In this document: piece after piece, positions 24,803-33,003 of the stretch | How positions within the stretch are numbered: position 1 is the stretch's first letter | Layout of the letters: each line of letters begins with the position of its first letter | Assembly: GCA_902464595.1 (NCBI GenBank) | Contig: CABQJX010000015.1 | Span: 1 to 35,539 of the forward strand | Length of the DNA: 35,539 bases | Reading direction: 5' to 3' | DNA from: an uncultured Lachnoclostridium sp. | GTDB taxonomy: Bacteria; Bacillota; Clostridia; Lachnospirales; Lachnospiraceae | Made by a program: the position numbers and the translations under genes | The notes under the pieces: generated by a model | Seen by the model: only the letters and a program-made list of their open reading frames with translations | What the model was told of the DNA's origin: nothing | The model's database searches: none

Positions 24803-25874
24803 GCTGGGGAGCCTTTTCGACGGGATCGGCGTGTTCCCTCTGGCTGCTTCCCGGTGCGGTATCCGTCCGGTCTGGGCCAGCGAGATTGAAAAAGCGCCCA
24901 TCTCCATAACCAAAAGGCACTTTCCCGATATGGCGCATTTGGGAGATATTACGAAGGTGGACGGCGGGAAAATCCCGCCGGTCCATGTGATAACCTTCGG
25001 TTCCCCCTGTCAGAACCTTTCTCTGATCGGCAACCGCTCCGGCCTTGCCGGGGCAAAATCAAGCCTGTTCTATCAGGCGTTTCGTATCATACAGGAAATG
25101 AGGGATGCTACTGATAACCTATATCCAGCTATCGCTGTTTGGGAAAACGTCATGGGAGCGTTTTCTACAAATGACCGGATGGACTTTAGAGCCGTCCTAT
25201 CCGCCTTCTCGGACACCGAAGTTCCAATGCCTCCTTCGGGAAGATGGGGAAATGCCGGAATGGTGCGAGGGGGAACGCCTGATGTGTGCTGGCGGCTCAT
25301 GGACGCCCAGTATTGGGCAGGCACCCGAAGGCTGGCACGAAGGCAGCGGATTTTCGTCGTGGCGGATTTTGGAGGCAGACGTGCCGCAGACATACTATTT
25401 AAGCCCCGTCCAATGCTCCCACTTCCTCCGCCTTGCGGAGAGGGCGGGCGGGCCGCCGCCGAAGGAGATCGAACAGCTTCTTTTGAAACAGGGCGGCAGA
25501 TACCAGTCATCCACCCCTTTCAGTGCTTCCGTATGCGGGGAGCGGCAAAAAGGCAGGAAGAAACGGCCTTCCGAAACAGCTTCGGATTACCAACTGACCC
25601 TTTTCCCACTCTTTTAGCCAGTGATGTAACGCCCTTTGCCTTCTGGTATGAGGGCGACCCGGAGGGCGGCTGTATCCGTTTTCTGACGGAAACGGAAAGC
25701 GAACGGCTGATGGGGCTGCCGGAGGGCTGGACAAAGTACGGGGCGGACGGCGTGGAGATCCGGCCTCTGCAACGCTACAAGGCGCTGGGAAATGCGATTG
25801 CCCTCCCTTGCGCCGATTACATTATGGCCGGGATTTATGAGGTGCTGGCTGACCGGGCCAGAAAGGAGGAATGA
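24789..25874 (+). CDS. DNA (cytosine-5-)-methyltransferase
   Basis: This enzyme adds a methyl group from SAM to C5 of cytosine, probably to protect the element from host restriction. Motif I is LFDGIGVFP (residues 9-17), motif IV GSPCQNLS with catalytic Cys74, motif VI ENV at 119-121, motif VIII RRQRIFVVADF at 184-194, and motif X GNAIALPCA at 334-342. The length of 361 residues is usual. Residues between about 106 and 276 are doubly constrained, because a second gene is read in the +1 frame of the same DNA (25105-25617). No restriction enzyme gene is next to it, so it is an orphan methylase. It is part of a run with the gene before and ardA after. Confidence 0.9.
   Translation: MPDIKLGSLFDGIGVFPLAASRCGIRPVWASEIEKAPISITKRHFPDMAHLGDITKVDGGKIPPVHVITFGSPCQNLSLIGNRSGLAGAKSSLFYQAFRIIQEMRDATDNLYPAIAVWENVMGAFSTNDRMDFRAVLSAFSDTEVPMPPSGRWGNAGMVRGGTPDVCWRLMDAQYWAGTRRLARRQRIFVVADFGGRRAADILFKPRPMLPLPPPCGEGGRAAAEGDRTASFETGRQIPVIHPFQCFRMRGAAKRQEETAFRNSFGLPTDPFPTLLASDVTPFAFWYEGDPEGGCIRFLTETESERLMGLPEGWTKYGADGVEIRPLQRYKALGNAIALPCADYIMAGIYEVLADRARKEE
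25105..25617 (+). CDS. Gene nested in the methyltransferase (+1 frame), phage-type methylase-associated protein
   Basis: This 170-residue frame lies entirely within the methyltransferase gene in the +1 frame. It looks real for three reasons. AGGA at 25093-25096 gives an 8-base spacing to ATG 25105. The frame is long. The product carries a pattern I associate with small proteins found next to phage and ICE cytosine methylases: a SLFGKTSWE opening, SWTPSIGQAP, VPQTYYLSPVQCSHFLRLAERAG, PPPKEIEQLLLKQGG and a hydrophobic LTLFPLF end. No catalytic motif is visible and its function is unknown. A chance overlap is possible but unlikely given the pattern. Its likely role is as an accessory to the methyltransferase. 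Confidence 0.6.
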   Translation: MLLITYIQLSLFGKTSWERFLQMTGWTLEPSYPPSRTPKFQCLLREDGEMPEWCEGERLMCAGGSWTPSIGQAPEGWHEGSGFSSWRILEADVPQTYYLSPVQCSHFLRLAERAGGPPPKEIEQLLLKQGGRYQSSTPFSASVCGERQKGRKKRPSETASDYQLTLFPLF

Positions 25875-25878
25875 GCCC

Positions 25879-26591
25879 ATGTTTGAAGCCTATATAACCA
25901 ATACAGCCCTGTACCCCTTAATGGGGATTGAGGTAGGGACAACAGTACATTTCCCCATGACGACACAGGAGTTGCAGGCCGCCCTTGCCAAAATCGGGAT
26001 AGACGGGAAACGGTACAGCGAAGTGTTCTTTACCAGCTTTGACAGTGATGTGCTGGGGCTCTACGATCATCTCTACGAATGTGAGAACATCGACGAGCTG
26101 AACGAGCTGGGCCACGCCCTGCTGGAAGTACGGGATAAGGGCGGCTGGAAACCTTTGAAGCCGCTCTTGTCTTAGGAAACCACACAAGGAGCGTGAAGGA
26201 TTTGATAAACCTGACGCAGAACCTTGACCTTTACCGCTTTTACCCGGATATTTCCGATGATGAAGGGCTGGGCCGTCTTTACGCCGACGAACTTGGGACC
26301 ATCGACATACCGGAGCACATTCAGAACTACTTCGATTATGAGGCATACGGGTGGGATGTGCGTATCAACGAGGGCGGCGTATTCGCTCCCGGTGGGTATG
26401 TGTCGGCAGTCCCGGAGGGCTTCAAGGAGTATTACCACGGGCCGCAGGACATCCCGCCGGAACACCGGATATTTGCCTATCCTGAAAAGGCCGAGCCTGT
26501 CCACTCCATTCTTGCTGCACTCAAACGGTTTCAAGAAGCCCCGCCCGCTCCGAAAAAGGACAAGGCGGGGCCTTCCCATGAAGAACGGTAG
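25879..26591 (+). pseudogene. ardA: Antirestriction protein ArdA, split by a -1 frame change
   Basis: ArdA is an acidic DNA mimic that blocks type I restriction enzymes when the element enters a new cell. The N-terminal half begins at 25879 after AAGGAGG (25863-25869) and includes MFEAYITNTALYPLMG and GKRYSEVFFTSFDSD. That frame ends at 26175. The C-terminal half (SVKDLINLTQNLDLYRF, YFDYEAYGWDV) is open in the next frame from about 26145 to 26591 and reads LETFEAALVLGNHTR directly into it, exactly where ArdA homologues continue. So one base is missing near 26140-26147. It is a mutation, an assembly error, or less likely programmed shifting (no slippery heptamer seen). The C-terminal tail is Lys/Pro-rich. 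Confidence 0.75.
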
Positions 26592-26593
26592 GA

Positions 26594-26616
26594 CTTCGGG
26601 CCAGCATGGCCCGAAG
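26594..26616 (+). repeat. Post-stop palindrome, copy 2
   Basis: CTTCGGGCC pairs with GGCCCGAAG around AGCAT, a perfect 9-bp stem, 2 bases after the ardA stop. It reaches into the next gene's possible start region (ATG at 26606 and 26618). Confidence 0.65.
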
Positions 26617-26617
26617 C

Positions 26618-27655
26618 ATGAAGGAGGTGCATACCATCAACTATTACCCCATCAATGAAGGGGCCGCCCGCCGGGCAAAAGAAATGAACAGCTTTTCCGA
26701 CTACAAGGAAGGGAGCGCAACGGCGGAATACCGGGCAATGGTGGACAAGGTCGCCGCCATAGCGGAAAAGCAGAAATCCCGGGTGGACCCCATGTACCAT
26801 GAGAAGATCGACCATCTGTTAGACACCTACGCCCGCAAGCTGGCCGAAAACATGAACCAGGGCTTTGCCATTGACGCAAGGGTTCCCTCTATGATGATCG
26901 CCGGACCTGCCAATTTCCCGGTGGGAAAGAAAGAAAAACAGAACCGGGCCCGGGACAGCAACATGGAGGAATGGCGGTATATTCAAGGGCTGCTGGATAA
27001 GATACGCAGTACCGGCATGGGCGGGATCAGCGCCGATGACCCGGCAGCGATTGAAAAGCTCCAGAAGAAGCTGGACGGGCTGGAACGCTCCCAGCTCATT
27101 ATGAAGGAGGTCAACGCCTATTACCGCAAGCATGGCAAACTGGATGGCTGTGCGCTGCTGTCGCCGGACCAGATTGAAAAGCTGAAAGCAAGCATGGCGT
27201 CAAGCTGGCGGAGCGACCCGAGGCCCTTTGAAAGCTACCAGCTTACCAACAACAATGCGGAGATCCGCCGGGTAAAGGCCCGTATCGAACAGCTTTCCAA
27301 ACAGGCACAGCGGGAGTTTTCTGGCTGGGAGTTCGACGGGGGCCGTGTGGAGATGAACCGGGAGGACAACCGCTTGCAGGTATTCTTTGATGGAAAGCCT
27401 GACGCAGACACCCGGGCCGAGCTGAAAAGCAGCGGCTTTCGCTGGGCTCCCAGCGTAGGCGCATGGCAGCGGCAGCTCACGGACAACGCCATCCGGGCGG
27501 CTGACCGGCTGGAATGTATCAAGCCGCTGTCCGGCGAAAAGCCCTCCCAGCTTCAAAAGAAGCCCTCTATCTTGCAGACCATGCGGGAACAGGGCGAAAA
27601 AGTCCAGACGGAGCCGGAAAAGAAAGCTCCGTCCGGCAGGGATGCCGAGCGGTAA
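26618..27655 (+). CDS. Conserved ICE protein with DUF3560-like C-terminal motif
   Basis: This protein of about 345 residues is a conserved member of the ICE leading region; its role is not known. It has a helical N-terminal half with charged, coiled-coil character and a C-terminal module with the pattern FFDGKPDADTRAELKSSGFRW followed by AWQRQLTDNA, which recurs in DUF3560-type and related plasmid proteins. The start is uncertain: ATG at 26618 (or 26606) lies on or just after the palindrome, and the good AAGGAGG at 26620-26626 is downstream of both, so a shorter product from a non-standard start is possible. It is followed after a third palindrome by pcfB. Confidence 0.6.
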   Translation: MKEVHTINYYPINEGAARRAKEMNSFSDYKEGSATAEYRAMVDKVAAIAEKQKSRVDPMYHEKIDHLLDTYARKLAENMNQGFAIDARVPSMMIAGPANFPVGKKEKQNRARDSNMEEWRYIQGLLDKIRSTGMGGISADDPAAIEKLQKKLDGLERSQLIMKEVNAYYRKHGKLDGCALLSPDQIEKLKASMASSWRSDPRPFESYQLTNNNAEIRRVKARIEQLSKQAQREFSGWEFDGGRVEMNREDNRLQVFFDGKPDADTRAELKSSGFRWAPSVGAWQRQLTDNAIRAADRLECIKPLSGEKPSQLQKKPSILQTMREQGEKVQTEPEKKAPSGRDAER

Positions 27656-27656
27656 G

Positions 27657-27679
27657 CCTCGGGCCACATTGGCCCGAGG
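27657..27679 (+). repeat. Post-stop palindrome, copy 3
   Basis: CCTCGGGCC pairs with GGCCCGAGG around ACATT, a perfect 9-bp stem directly after the stop at 27655 and followed by TTTTC, so this copy could work as a weak terminator. The remaining 27680-27746 has a further GC-rich stem and the pcfB ribosome site. Confidence 0.65.
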
Positions 27680-27746
27680 TTTTCTGTTCCCCGAGATTGT
27701 ACGGGGGCCTCCCGGATAGCGGGAACCCCGACGGAAAGGAGGTTTT

Positions 27747-28217
27747 ATGCAGGAAGAAGTAAACCAAAAAACGGTTGCCCTTTCGATCAGGACAACGAAG
27801 CTCACGGGAAAAGTGCTGGCTGCCGCTCTTGGGAAGGTAGCGCGGGCGCTGCAAAAGCACCACCGGAAGGCGCTGACCCCGCAGGGACGCCAGAGCGTGA
27901 AAAAGCTGATGAACCACTATGGCGGCAAAAGTGCCATGCCCTATGTGGGAGCCCCAAAGGATTTTGACCGGATCGCGAAGGAGTTCCATGTGGACTACGC
28001 TTTCCATAAAGTGAGCCCCGGCCATTACCTGCTGTTTTTCAAAGCCAATCAGGCGGACGCTATCACGGCGGCCTTCCAGAAGTACAGCGCAAAGGTGCTG
28101 AACAAAGAGCAGGACAAGGCTTCCATCCTCGGCCAGCTTCGGAAATTCACGGAGCAGATCAGGACACAGGCAAAGGAAAAGCAGCGAACCAGAGAGGCGG
28201 TGAAGGACGGACGTTGA
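27747..28217 (+). CDS. PcfB family conjugal transfer protein
   Basis: PcfB-type proteins (DUF3801) assist the conjugative machinery of Gram-positive elements and are usually encoded just before the VirD4 coupling protein, as here. The 156-residue product has the family sequence pattern RTTKLTGKVLAAALGKVAR, a basic central part (HHRKALTPQGRQSVKKLMNH) and a mixed alpha/beta end with HYLLFFKANQADAITAAF. The start at 27747 follows AAAGGAGG. It overlaps the virD4 start by 4 bases. Confidence 0.88.
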   Translation: MQEEVNQKTVALSIRTTKLTGKVLAAALGKVARALQKHHRKALTPQGRQSVKKLMNHYGGKSAMPYVGAPKDFDRIAKEFHVDYAFHKVSPGHYLLFFKANQADAITAAFQKYSAKVLNKEQDKASILGQLRKFTEQIRTQAKEKQRTREAVKDGR

Positions 28218-29182
28218 GTGACAAGATCAGAAAATATGTGCTCCCAAACCTGCCGTACCTCTTTGTGTTCTGGTTTTTCTCCAAAATCGGGACGGCCTAC
28301 CGGATCGCCCCCGGCACAGACTTCGGGACAAAGCTCATGGGGATGCTCGATACCTTCCCCAAAGCCTTTGAAACCTACTGGCCGGGGCTGGGAGGTATTG
28401 ACCTGCTGGTGGGCCTTGCCGGTGCGGCTGGGGTATATCTGCTGATACAGTCAAAGATCAGGCAGGCGAAAAAATTCCGGCGGGATGCGGAGTACGGCAC
28501 CGCCCGCTTTGGAACAAAGGAGGATATAAAGCCGTTTGTTGACCCTAAATTTCAGAACAATGTCATTCTGACCGGGACGGAGTTCCTTACCATGAACACC
28601 CGTCCGAAGATACCCGCCAATGCCCGGAACCTAAACGCCTGCGTCATCGGCTCGTCCGGTTCGGGCAAGACAAGGTTCTGGCTGACTCCGCAGCTCCTTC
28701 AAGCCCATTCCTCGTATGTGGTGGTAGACCCGAAGGGCGGCACCCTCGACCAGTGCGGGCGGTTTCTGCAACGGGAGAAATACAGGGTGCGGGTGTTCAA
28801 CAGTATCGACTTTTCAAAATCCATGCACTACAATCCGCTGGCCTATATCAAGACGGAAAGCGATGTTTTGAAATTCGTTACTGCTCTGATCGCCAACACC
28901 AAAGGCGACGGCAAGGAGGGCGACGAGTTCTGGACCAAAGCCGAAACCCTCTTGTACTGTGCCCTTGTGGCCTACATCGTCTTTGAGGGGCCGGAGGAAG
29001 AACGCAACATGAATACGCTGGTGGAAATGATAAACAGCATGGAAGTCCGGGAGGATGACGAAACCTTCAAAAATGCGGTGGACTATATGTTTGACGGGCT
29101 GGAACGCCGCAGCCCCCAGCACTTCGCCGTGAGGCAGTATAAGAAATACAAGCTCGCCAGCGGTGATATATGCTCTAAGTGA
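28214..29182 (+). pseudogene. VirD4/TraG coupling protein, truncated by transposon insertion
   Basis: VirD4-type coupling ATPases bring relaxase-bound DNA to the mating channel. The remaining 322 residues contain an N-terminal membrane part (two hydrophobic segments), Walker A GSSGSGKTR and the VVVDPKGGT pattern, but the frame ends in DICSK shortly after KYKLASG, before Walker B and the rest of a protein usually near 600 residues. The stop lies in the first inverted repeat of the inserted element. The start is probably TTG at 28214, which overlaps the pcfB stop (TTGA). The missing 3' part should lie beyond the right edge of the window. The truncated protein is unlikely to work. Confidence 0.85.
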
Positions 29183-29240
29183 CTTCTTAATCATGATTTT
29201 GTCATGGTTAGTGAAGCAATCACTTAGAGCATTTTTGTTT
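29171..29240 (+). terminator. Nested stem at the transposon left end
   Basis: TGCTCTAAGTGA at 29171-29182 pairs perfectly with TCACTTAGAGCA at 29220-29231, with inner CTTC/GAAG and CATGA/TCATG stems and a T-rich stretch after it. It would stop transcripts coming from virD4 before they reach the recombinase; it may also be part of the element's end. Confidence 0.7.
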
Positions 29241-29254
29241 CAGGAGGTACAGCT

Positions 29255-31135
29255 ATGAGAAACGAAAAAATCACCCCACTGTACGAGCGCCTGAGCCGGG
29301 ACGACGAGTTACAGGGCGAGAGCAACTCTATATCCAACCAAAAGCAGATGTTAGAGGATTTTGCACGCCGGAACGGGCTGCCAAACCCTACGCACTTTAC
29401 CGATGATGGTATCTCAGGCACCCGTTTTGACCGCCCCGGATTTTTGGCGATGATGGAGGAAGTGGAGGCAGGGCGTGTAGAGGCAATCGTCATCAAGGAC
29501 ATGAGCCGGTTAGGGCGCGACTATCTGAAGGTCGGTCAGGTTATGGAGGTTTTGCGGCAGCGAGGCGTTCGTCTGATTGCCATAAACGACGGTGTGGACA
29601 GTCTGAAAGGCGATGACGATTTTACCCCGTTCCGCAACATCATGAATGAATTTTACGCCCGTGATACCAGCCGGAAAATTCGCTCTGTGTTTAAGTCAAA
29701 AGGCATGAGCGGCAAGCACCTGACCGGCACTGTGATTTACGGCTACTTATGGGACGAAAAACGGGAGCATTGGCTGGTAGATGAGGAAGCTGCCGAAGTG
29801 GTACGCCGTATCTTCTCCCTCACGCTGGAGGGATATGGGCCTTATCAGATCGCTTGCAAGTTGTCCGCAGACCGGATTGAAATTCCTGTCGTACACCTTG
29901 CCCGCTTCAACGAGGGTGTGAACCGTTCAAAGCCGGTCAAAGACCCCTATGGATGGGGGTCATCTACCATCGTGAACATTTTGAAAAAACGAGAGTATTT
30001 GGGGCACACCATCAATTTCAAGACCCGCAAGCACTTTAAGGACAAGAAAAGCCACTATGTTTCTGAGGACGAATGGACGATCTTTGAGAATACCCATGAA
30101 GCCATTATCGACCAGCAGACCTTTGATTTGGCGCAGAAAATCCGCAGCAATGTACGGCGTTATCCAAACGGCTGGGGCGAAGCGGCTCCCCTCACAGGCT
30201 TGCTCTATTGTGCCGATTGCGGCGGCAAGATGTATGTCCACCGCACCAACAATGGCAAGCGGATTTCTCAATATACCTGTTCCAATTATACCAAAGTTCC
30301 GTGTGGGACACTATGCCCTACACAACACCGTATCAATGAGAGTGCTGTTCTGACATTGGTTTCTGACACGCTCCGGGCTATCGCTGAATATTCCAGAAAT
30401 GACCGGACGGAATTTATTCACACCGTTCAGGAAACGCAGGTTGCTCAACAGAGTGCCGATATATCGAAAAAGTGCAGGCGTCTGGCTGCTGCTCAAAAGA
30501 GAGCCGGAGAACTGGAAAAACTGATTTGCAAAATCTATGAGGACAATGCCCTCGGCAAGCTGCCGGATGCACGATATAGGGCGCTTGATGCACAGTATGC
30601 CAAAGAGCAGGACGCACTTGAGATTGAAATTGCGGAGCTGGAAAAGGCTGTGACCGGCTACGAGCAAAGCCAGAAATCAGCGGAGAAATTTATAGCCCTG
30701 ATTGATAAGTACGAGAATTTTGACACGCTGACAAATACCATGCTCAACGAGTTTGTAGAGAAAATCCTTGTCCATGAACGCTCCCGAAAAGGCAGTCAGG
30801 ATACCACGCAGGAAATTGAAATTTACTTCAATTTTTTAGGACGCTATATCCCGCCATCCTTACAGCCGGTTCCTTTAACTCCAGAGGAACAGGAAGAATT
30901 GCGGAAAAAAGAAGAACGCAAGGACAGGCTCCATCAGAACTATTTGAAGCGGAAAGCCAGCGGCGCACAGAAACGGTATGAGGACAAAATCAAGGTGAAG
31001 AAAAAAGCGGAAATGGACGCTAAGAAAGCCCTGATCCGGGCTGAGGATATGAAAAAAGGTGTTTTTTCTACTGTCGGACAGCTACCGAAAGAAGAACCGC
31101 GCAAAGGCAGCATAGCAGCCAGCGCAGCAGTCTAA
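29255..31135 (+). CDS. Large serine recombinase, TnpX-like transposase
   Basis: This site-specific recombinase would excise and insert the transposon through a circular form. The catalytic serine is in YERLSRDD (residues 7-14), followed by DDGISGTRFDRPGF, VIKDMSRLGRD and the NEFYARDTSRKIR region of the resolvase fold. The recombinase domain follows from about residue 165, then a zinc ribbon with LLYCADCGG and CSNYTKVPCGT, and a long coiled-coil tail. The start at 29255 follows AGGAGGTAC. The length of 626 residues is typical; it is different from and larger than the recombinase at 373-1881, so two unrelated integrations are present. Confidence 0.92.
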   Translation: MRNEKITPLYERLSRDDELQGESNSISNQKQMLEDFARRNGLPNPTHFTDDGISGTRFDRPGFLAMMEEVEAGRVEAIVIKDMSRLGRDYLKVGQVMEVLRQRGVRLIAINDGVDSLKGDDDFTPFRNIMNEFYARDTSRKIRSVFKSKGMSGKHLTGTVIYGYLWDEKREHWLVDEEAAEVVRRIFSLTLEGYGPYQIACKLSADRIEIPVVHLARFNEGVNRSKPVKDPYGWGSSTIVNILKKREYLGHTINFKTRKHFKDKKSHYVSEDEWTIFENTHEAIIDQQTFDLAQKIRSNVRRYPNGWGEAAPLTGLLYCADCGGKMYVHRTNNGKRISQYTCSNYTKVPCGTLCPTQHRINESAVLTLVSDTLRAIAEYSRNDRTEFIHTVQETQVAQQSADISKKCRRLAAAQKRAGELEKLICKIYEDNALGKLPDARYRALDAQYAKEQDALEIEIAELEKAVTGYEQSQKSAEKFIALIDKYENFDTLTNTMLNEFVEKILVHERSRKGSQDTTQEIEIYFNFLGRYIPPSLQPVPLTPEEQEELRKKEERKDRLHQNYLKRKASGAQKRYEDKIKVKKKAEMDAKKALIRAEDMKKGVFSTVGQLPKEEPRKGSIAASAAV

Positions 31136-31161
31136 TCATCACGGAGCAAAGGAGAATGAAT

Positions 31162-31515
31162 ATGAGTAAGTTGACTTACATTCGTTGTGGAGATTATGAT
31201 ATACCCAACCTAAAACTTTCTGAACAGCCGGAAACTTCTATCGGCAAGTACGGCAGGATGCGAAAATCCTACCTGAAGGAACATCGTCCCATTCTCTACA
31301 ACCAACTGCTGATGAGCGAGGAGCTGTATCCACACCTGTTAGAGATTGACCGGACAGCGCAGGAGCGTATGGACACCATGTTACCTCACATGATGGAGGC
31401 TGCGGGTGTCACTGAGGAACTGAAAGCCTGTGATCCTATGCGTTGGGTGGGGCTGATGAACACATTAACGGCACAGATTGAGGAAATTTTAATCAGGAAA
31501 CTGATTTGCAGCTGA
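31162..31515 (+). CDS. Transposon-encoded TnpV-like protein
   Basis: TnpV is a small protein of unknown function kept next to the TnpX recombinase in Tn4451-type elements. The 117-residue product has the family pattern IGKYGRMRKSYLKEHRPILYNQLL with a helical C-terminal part. The start at 31162 is chosen because AAAGGAG (31148-31154) is 7 bases away, while ATG 31156 is too close to it. It lies 26 bases after the recombinase gene, probably in one transcript. Confidence 0.85.
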   Translation: MSKLTYIRCGDYDIPNLKLSEQPETSIGKYGRMRKSYLKEHRPILYNQLLMSEELYPHLLEIDRTAQERMDTMLPHMMEAAGVTEELKACDPMRWVGLMNTLTAQIEEILIRKLICS

Positions 31516-31531
31516 ATGGGAGGTGTGGGAA

Positions 31532-31831
31532 ATGCTGACCTTTGAAAAGGTTTTGAAAGTGTTTCAGGCATATCTGGATGATGACCCTCTGTATGAGGTG
31601 GTTCAAACCAGCCACGGTTATACATTGATGGCATGGGAACCCCACCGGAATGACTGGTATAGCGCCGAGATACAGAAAACCCCAGAGGATTTACGGAACG
31701 CTTTGCTGGGTACATACGCCAACTTTCTGGAAGATAAAATTACCGGAAACGAGCGTGAACTGACTGTGACAGAAACCGGAGAAATCCAGCAGAGGTGTCG
31801 GGAACTTTTGGAAAAGTGCCGGGAAACATGA
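31532..31831 (+). CDS. Small transposon-associated hypothetical protein
   Basis: This 99-residue acidic protein starts at 31532 (MLTFEKVL) after GGGAGGTGTG. It has a mixed pattern with YEVVQTSHGYTLMAWEPHRNDWY and a helical end rich in Glu and Arg. I associate such proteins with the TnpX-TnpV gene cluster by position but do not recognise a named family. It follows TnpV by 16 bases and is probably co-transcribed with it. Confidence 0.6.
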   Translation: MLTFEKVLKVFQAYLDDDPLYEVVQTSHGYTLMAWEPHRNDWYSAEIQKTPEDLRNALLGTYANFLEDKITGNERELTVTETGEIQQRCRELLEKCRET

Positions 31832-31858
31832 TACAGAAACGCCAGAAGGAGGCCGCGA

Positions 31859-32227
31859 TTATGCGTCCTCCTTCTGCTTCGCAGTCTGTTCCATTTTGAG
31901 CGCCCCGTCTATGGCACCTTCGATAATCGGCAGGTATTCTTCAGGACAGAGCTTCAGCTTGTGGCTGACCCGTTGCCGCTGTTCGCTTTCCTCCCGCATG
32001 ATCTCCGGGTTAAAGTACCGCTCCACGGGAAGTCCGCAGACCTTAATCAACTGGATCATCACAGGCAGGCTCGGAATCGCACCTTGATTCTCAATGTTGG
32101 CAAGATACCGCCATTCAATCCCAACCATTTCTGCCAATGTTTTTCGTGCCAGACGCTTTGCCTCTCGTGCGGCTTTGACATCTGCGCCGAAGGTTTCAAA
32201 ACCGGGACAGTCTTCAACTTTCGCCAT
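31859..32227 (-). CDS. XRE-family helix-turn-helix regulator
   Basis: This 122-residue DNA-binding protein has an N-terminal helix-turn-helix of the Cro/CI type (ADVKAAREAKRLARKTLAEMVG, WRYLANIENQGAIPS) and a short helical tail. It is read on the opposite strand to the recombinase cluster, converging on it with a 27-base gap. Such genes usually control excision or transfer in the element. An 11-base direct repeat (TATAATTCATA at 32250-32260 and 32303-32313) in its upstream region could be its binding site. Confidence 0.82.
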   Translation of the reverse strand: MAKVEDCPGFETFGADVKAAREAKRLARKTLAEMVGIEWRYLANIENQGAIPSLPVMIQLIKVCGLPVERYFNPEIMREESEQRQRVSHKLKLCPEEYLPIIEGAIDGALKMEQTAKQKEDA

Positions 32228-32316
32228 ATAATATCACCCAGTTACATTGTATAATTCATACTTTGCCCGTGGAATGTTACTATATGCAGGTTAGTTGAAG
32301 TTTATAATTCATATAT

Positions 32317-32351
32317 AAAAGACCAGCGTCACATAAAGTTGCTGGTCTTTT
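32317..32351. terminator. Bidirectional terminator between XRE and first padR gene
   Basis: AAAAGACCAGC at 32317-32327 pairs perfectly with GCTGGTCTTTT at 32341-32351. It lies downstream of the padR gene on the minus strand (stop at 32369) and upstream of the XRE gene, so it ends the padR transcript. Confidence 0.8.
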
Positions 32352-32368
32352 CGCATAATGATTTATTG

Positions 32369-32890
32369 TTAATTCTCTTTTAATGAAGCAATCCATGCTT
32401 GGATTGCTTCCACCAGTACATACTGCTGACGCAAAACAGCCATACCTGTTGCGGGAATACTGGGCTCATTTTCTTTTTTCTGTATATTATGTTCCAGATA
32501 GGATTTTAAAGTACTAATATTTTCCTCAATTTCTGCTATGCACGATTTTTGTTTTTCAGGTGGCAAGGAATCCAAATTCACAATAACAGCGTTGAAGTCC
32601 AGAAAAATGTTAATAGGCTTTCCAGAAATCTCAAACATGAGCCGTTCAAATTCTGCTTCTCCGGCTTCCGTCAGGGAATAAATCGCTTTTTCTGGCATCT
32701 TCCCTTCCTTTACGATTTCGCCTCGGATTAGCCCCTTTTCTTCTAACTGAATGGCTTTTTTATAAATGGATGGAGTGCTGATTTTTACCCATTTGGATAT
32801 GTTTCTATATTCTACTAACTTTTGAATATCGTAGGCGCTCATTGGCTCCTTTTTCAATATTCCCAACACGATTAAATCTATGGTCGCCAT
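32369..32890 (-). CDS. PadR-family transcriptional regulator (first copy)
   Basis: This 173-residue repressor has a PadR winged helix-turn-helix (LVLGILKKEPMSAYDIQKLVE, KISTPSIYKKAIQLEEKGLI, KAIYSLTEAGEAEF) and a long helical dimerisation part (Vir_act_alpha_C type). It is divergent from the MATE gene at 33105 and shares a control region with it. It is close in pattern to the second PadR gene at 34551; both have SAYDIQ and KISxPSIYxK, so the pair may have arisen by duplication. It probably represses the pump and itself until a compound binds. Confidence 0.9.
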   Translation of the reverse strand: MATIDLIVLGILKKEPMSAYDIQKLVEYRNISKWVKISTPSIYKKAIQLEEKGLIRGEIVKEGKMPEKAIYSLTEAGEAEFERLMFEISGKPINIFLDFNAVIVNLDSLPPEKQKSCIAEIEENISTLKSYLEHNIQKKENEPSIPATGMAVLRQQYVLVEAIQAWIASLKEN

Positions 32891-32943
32891 GTGGAATCAT
32901 GCCCTTTCACTATGCTTTCTGCATGAAAGAATACTGTCAAATT

Positions 32944-32983
32944 TACTATAAAATATAGTATTAGATTTTATACTCTTTGTCAA
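32944..32983 (-). promoter_or_regulatory. padR promoter with palindromic operator
   Basis: On the minus strand, TTGACA (32978-32983) and TACTAT (32955-32960) are 17 bases apart. The palindrome TACTATA-AAA-TATAGTA at 32944-32960 covers the -10 box, so bound repressor would block transcription. Confidence 0.65.
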
Positions 32984-33003
32984 GACAAATCGCCTCGCTT
33001 CTC

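Noticed and set aside
26224..26658. Frame of 144 codons overlapping the 3' half of ardA
   Set aside because: The ArdA pattern lies in the other frame, and this product is an Arg/Thr-rich reading with no family resemblance, unlike the nested frame in the methylase gene.
27200..28025. Minus-strand frames of 150-200 codons opposite the DUF3560-like and pcfB genes
   Set aside because: They are shadows of GC-rich plus-strand genes, with no ribosome site and low-complexity Pro/Arg-rich products.
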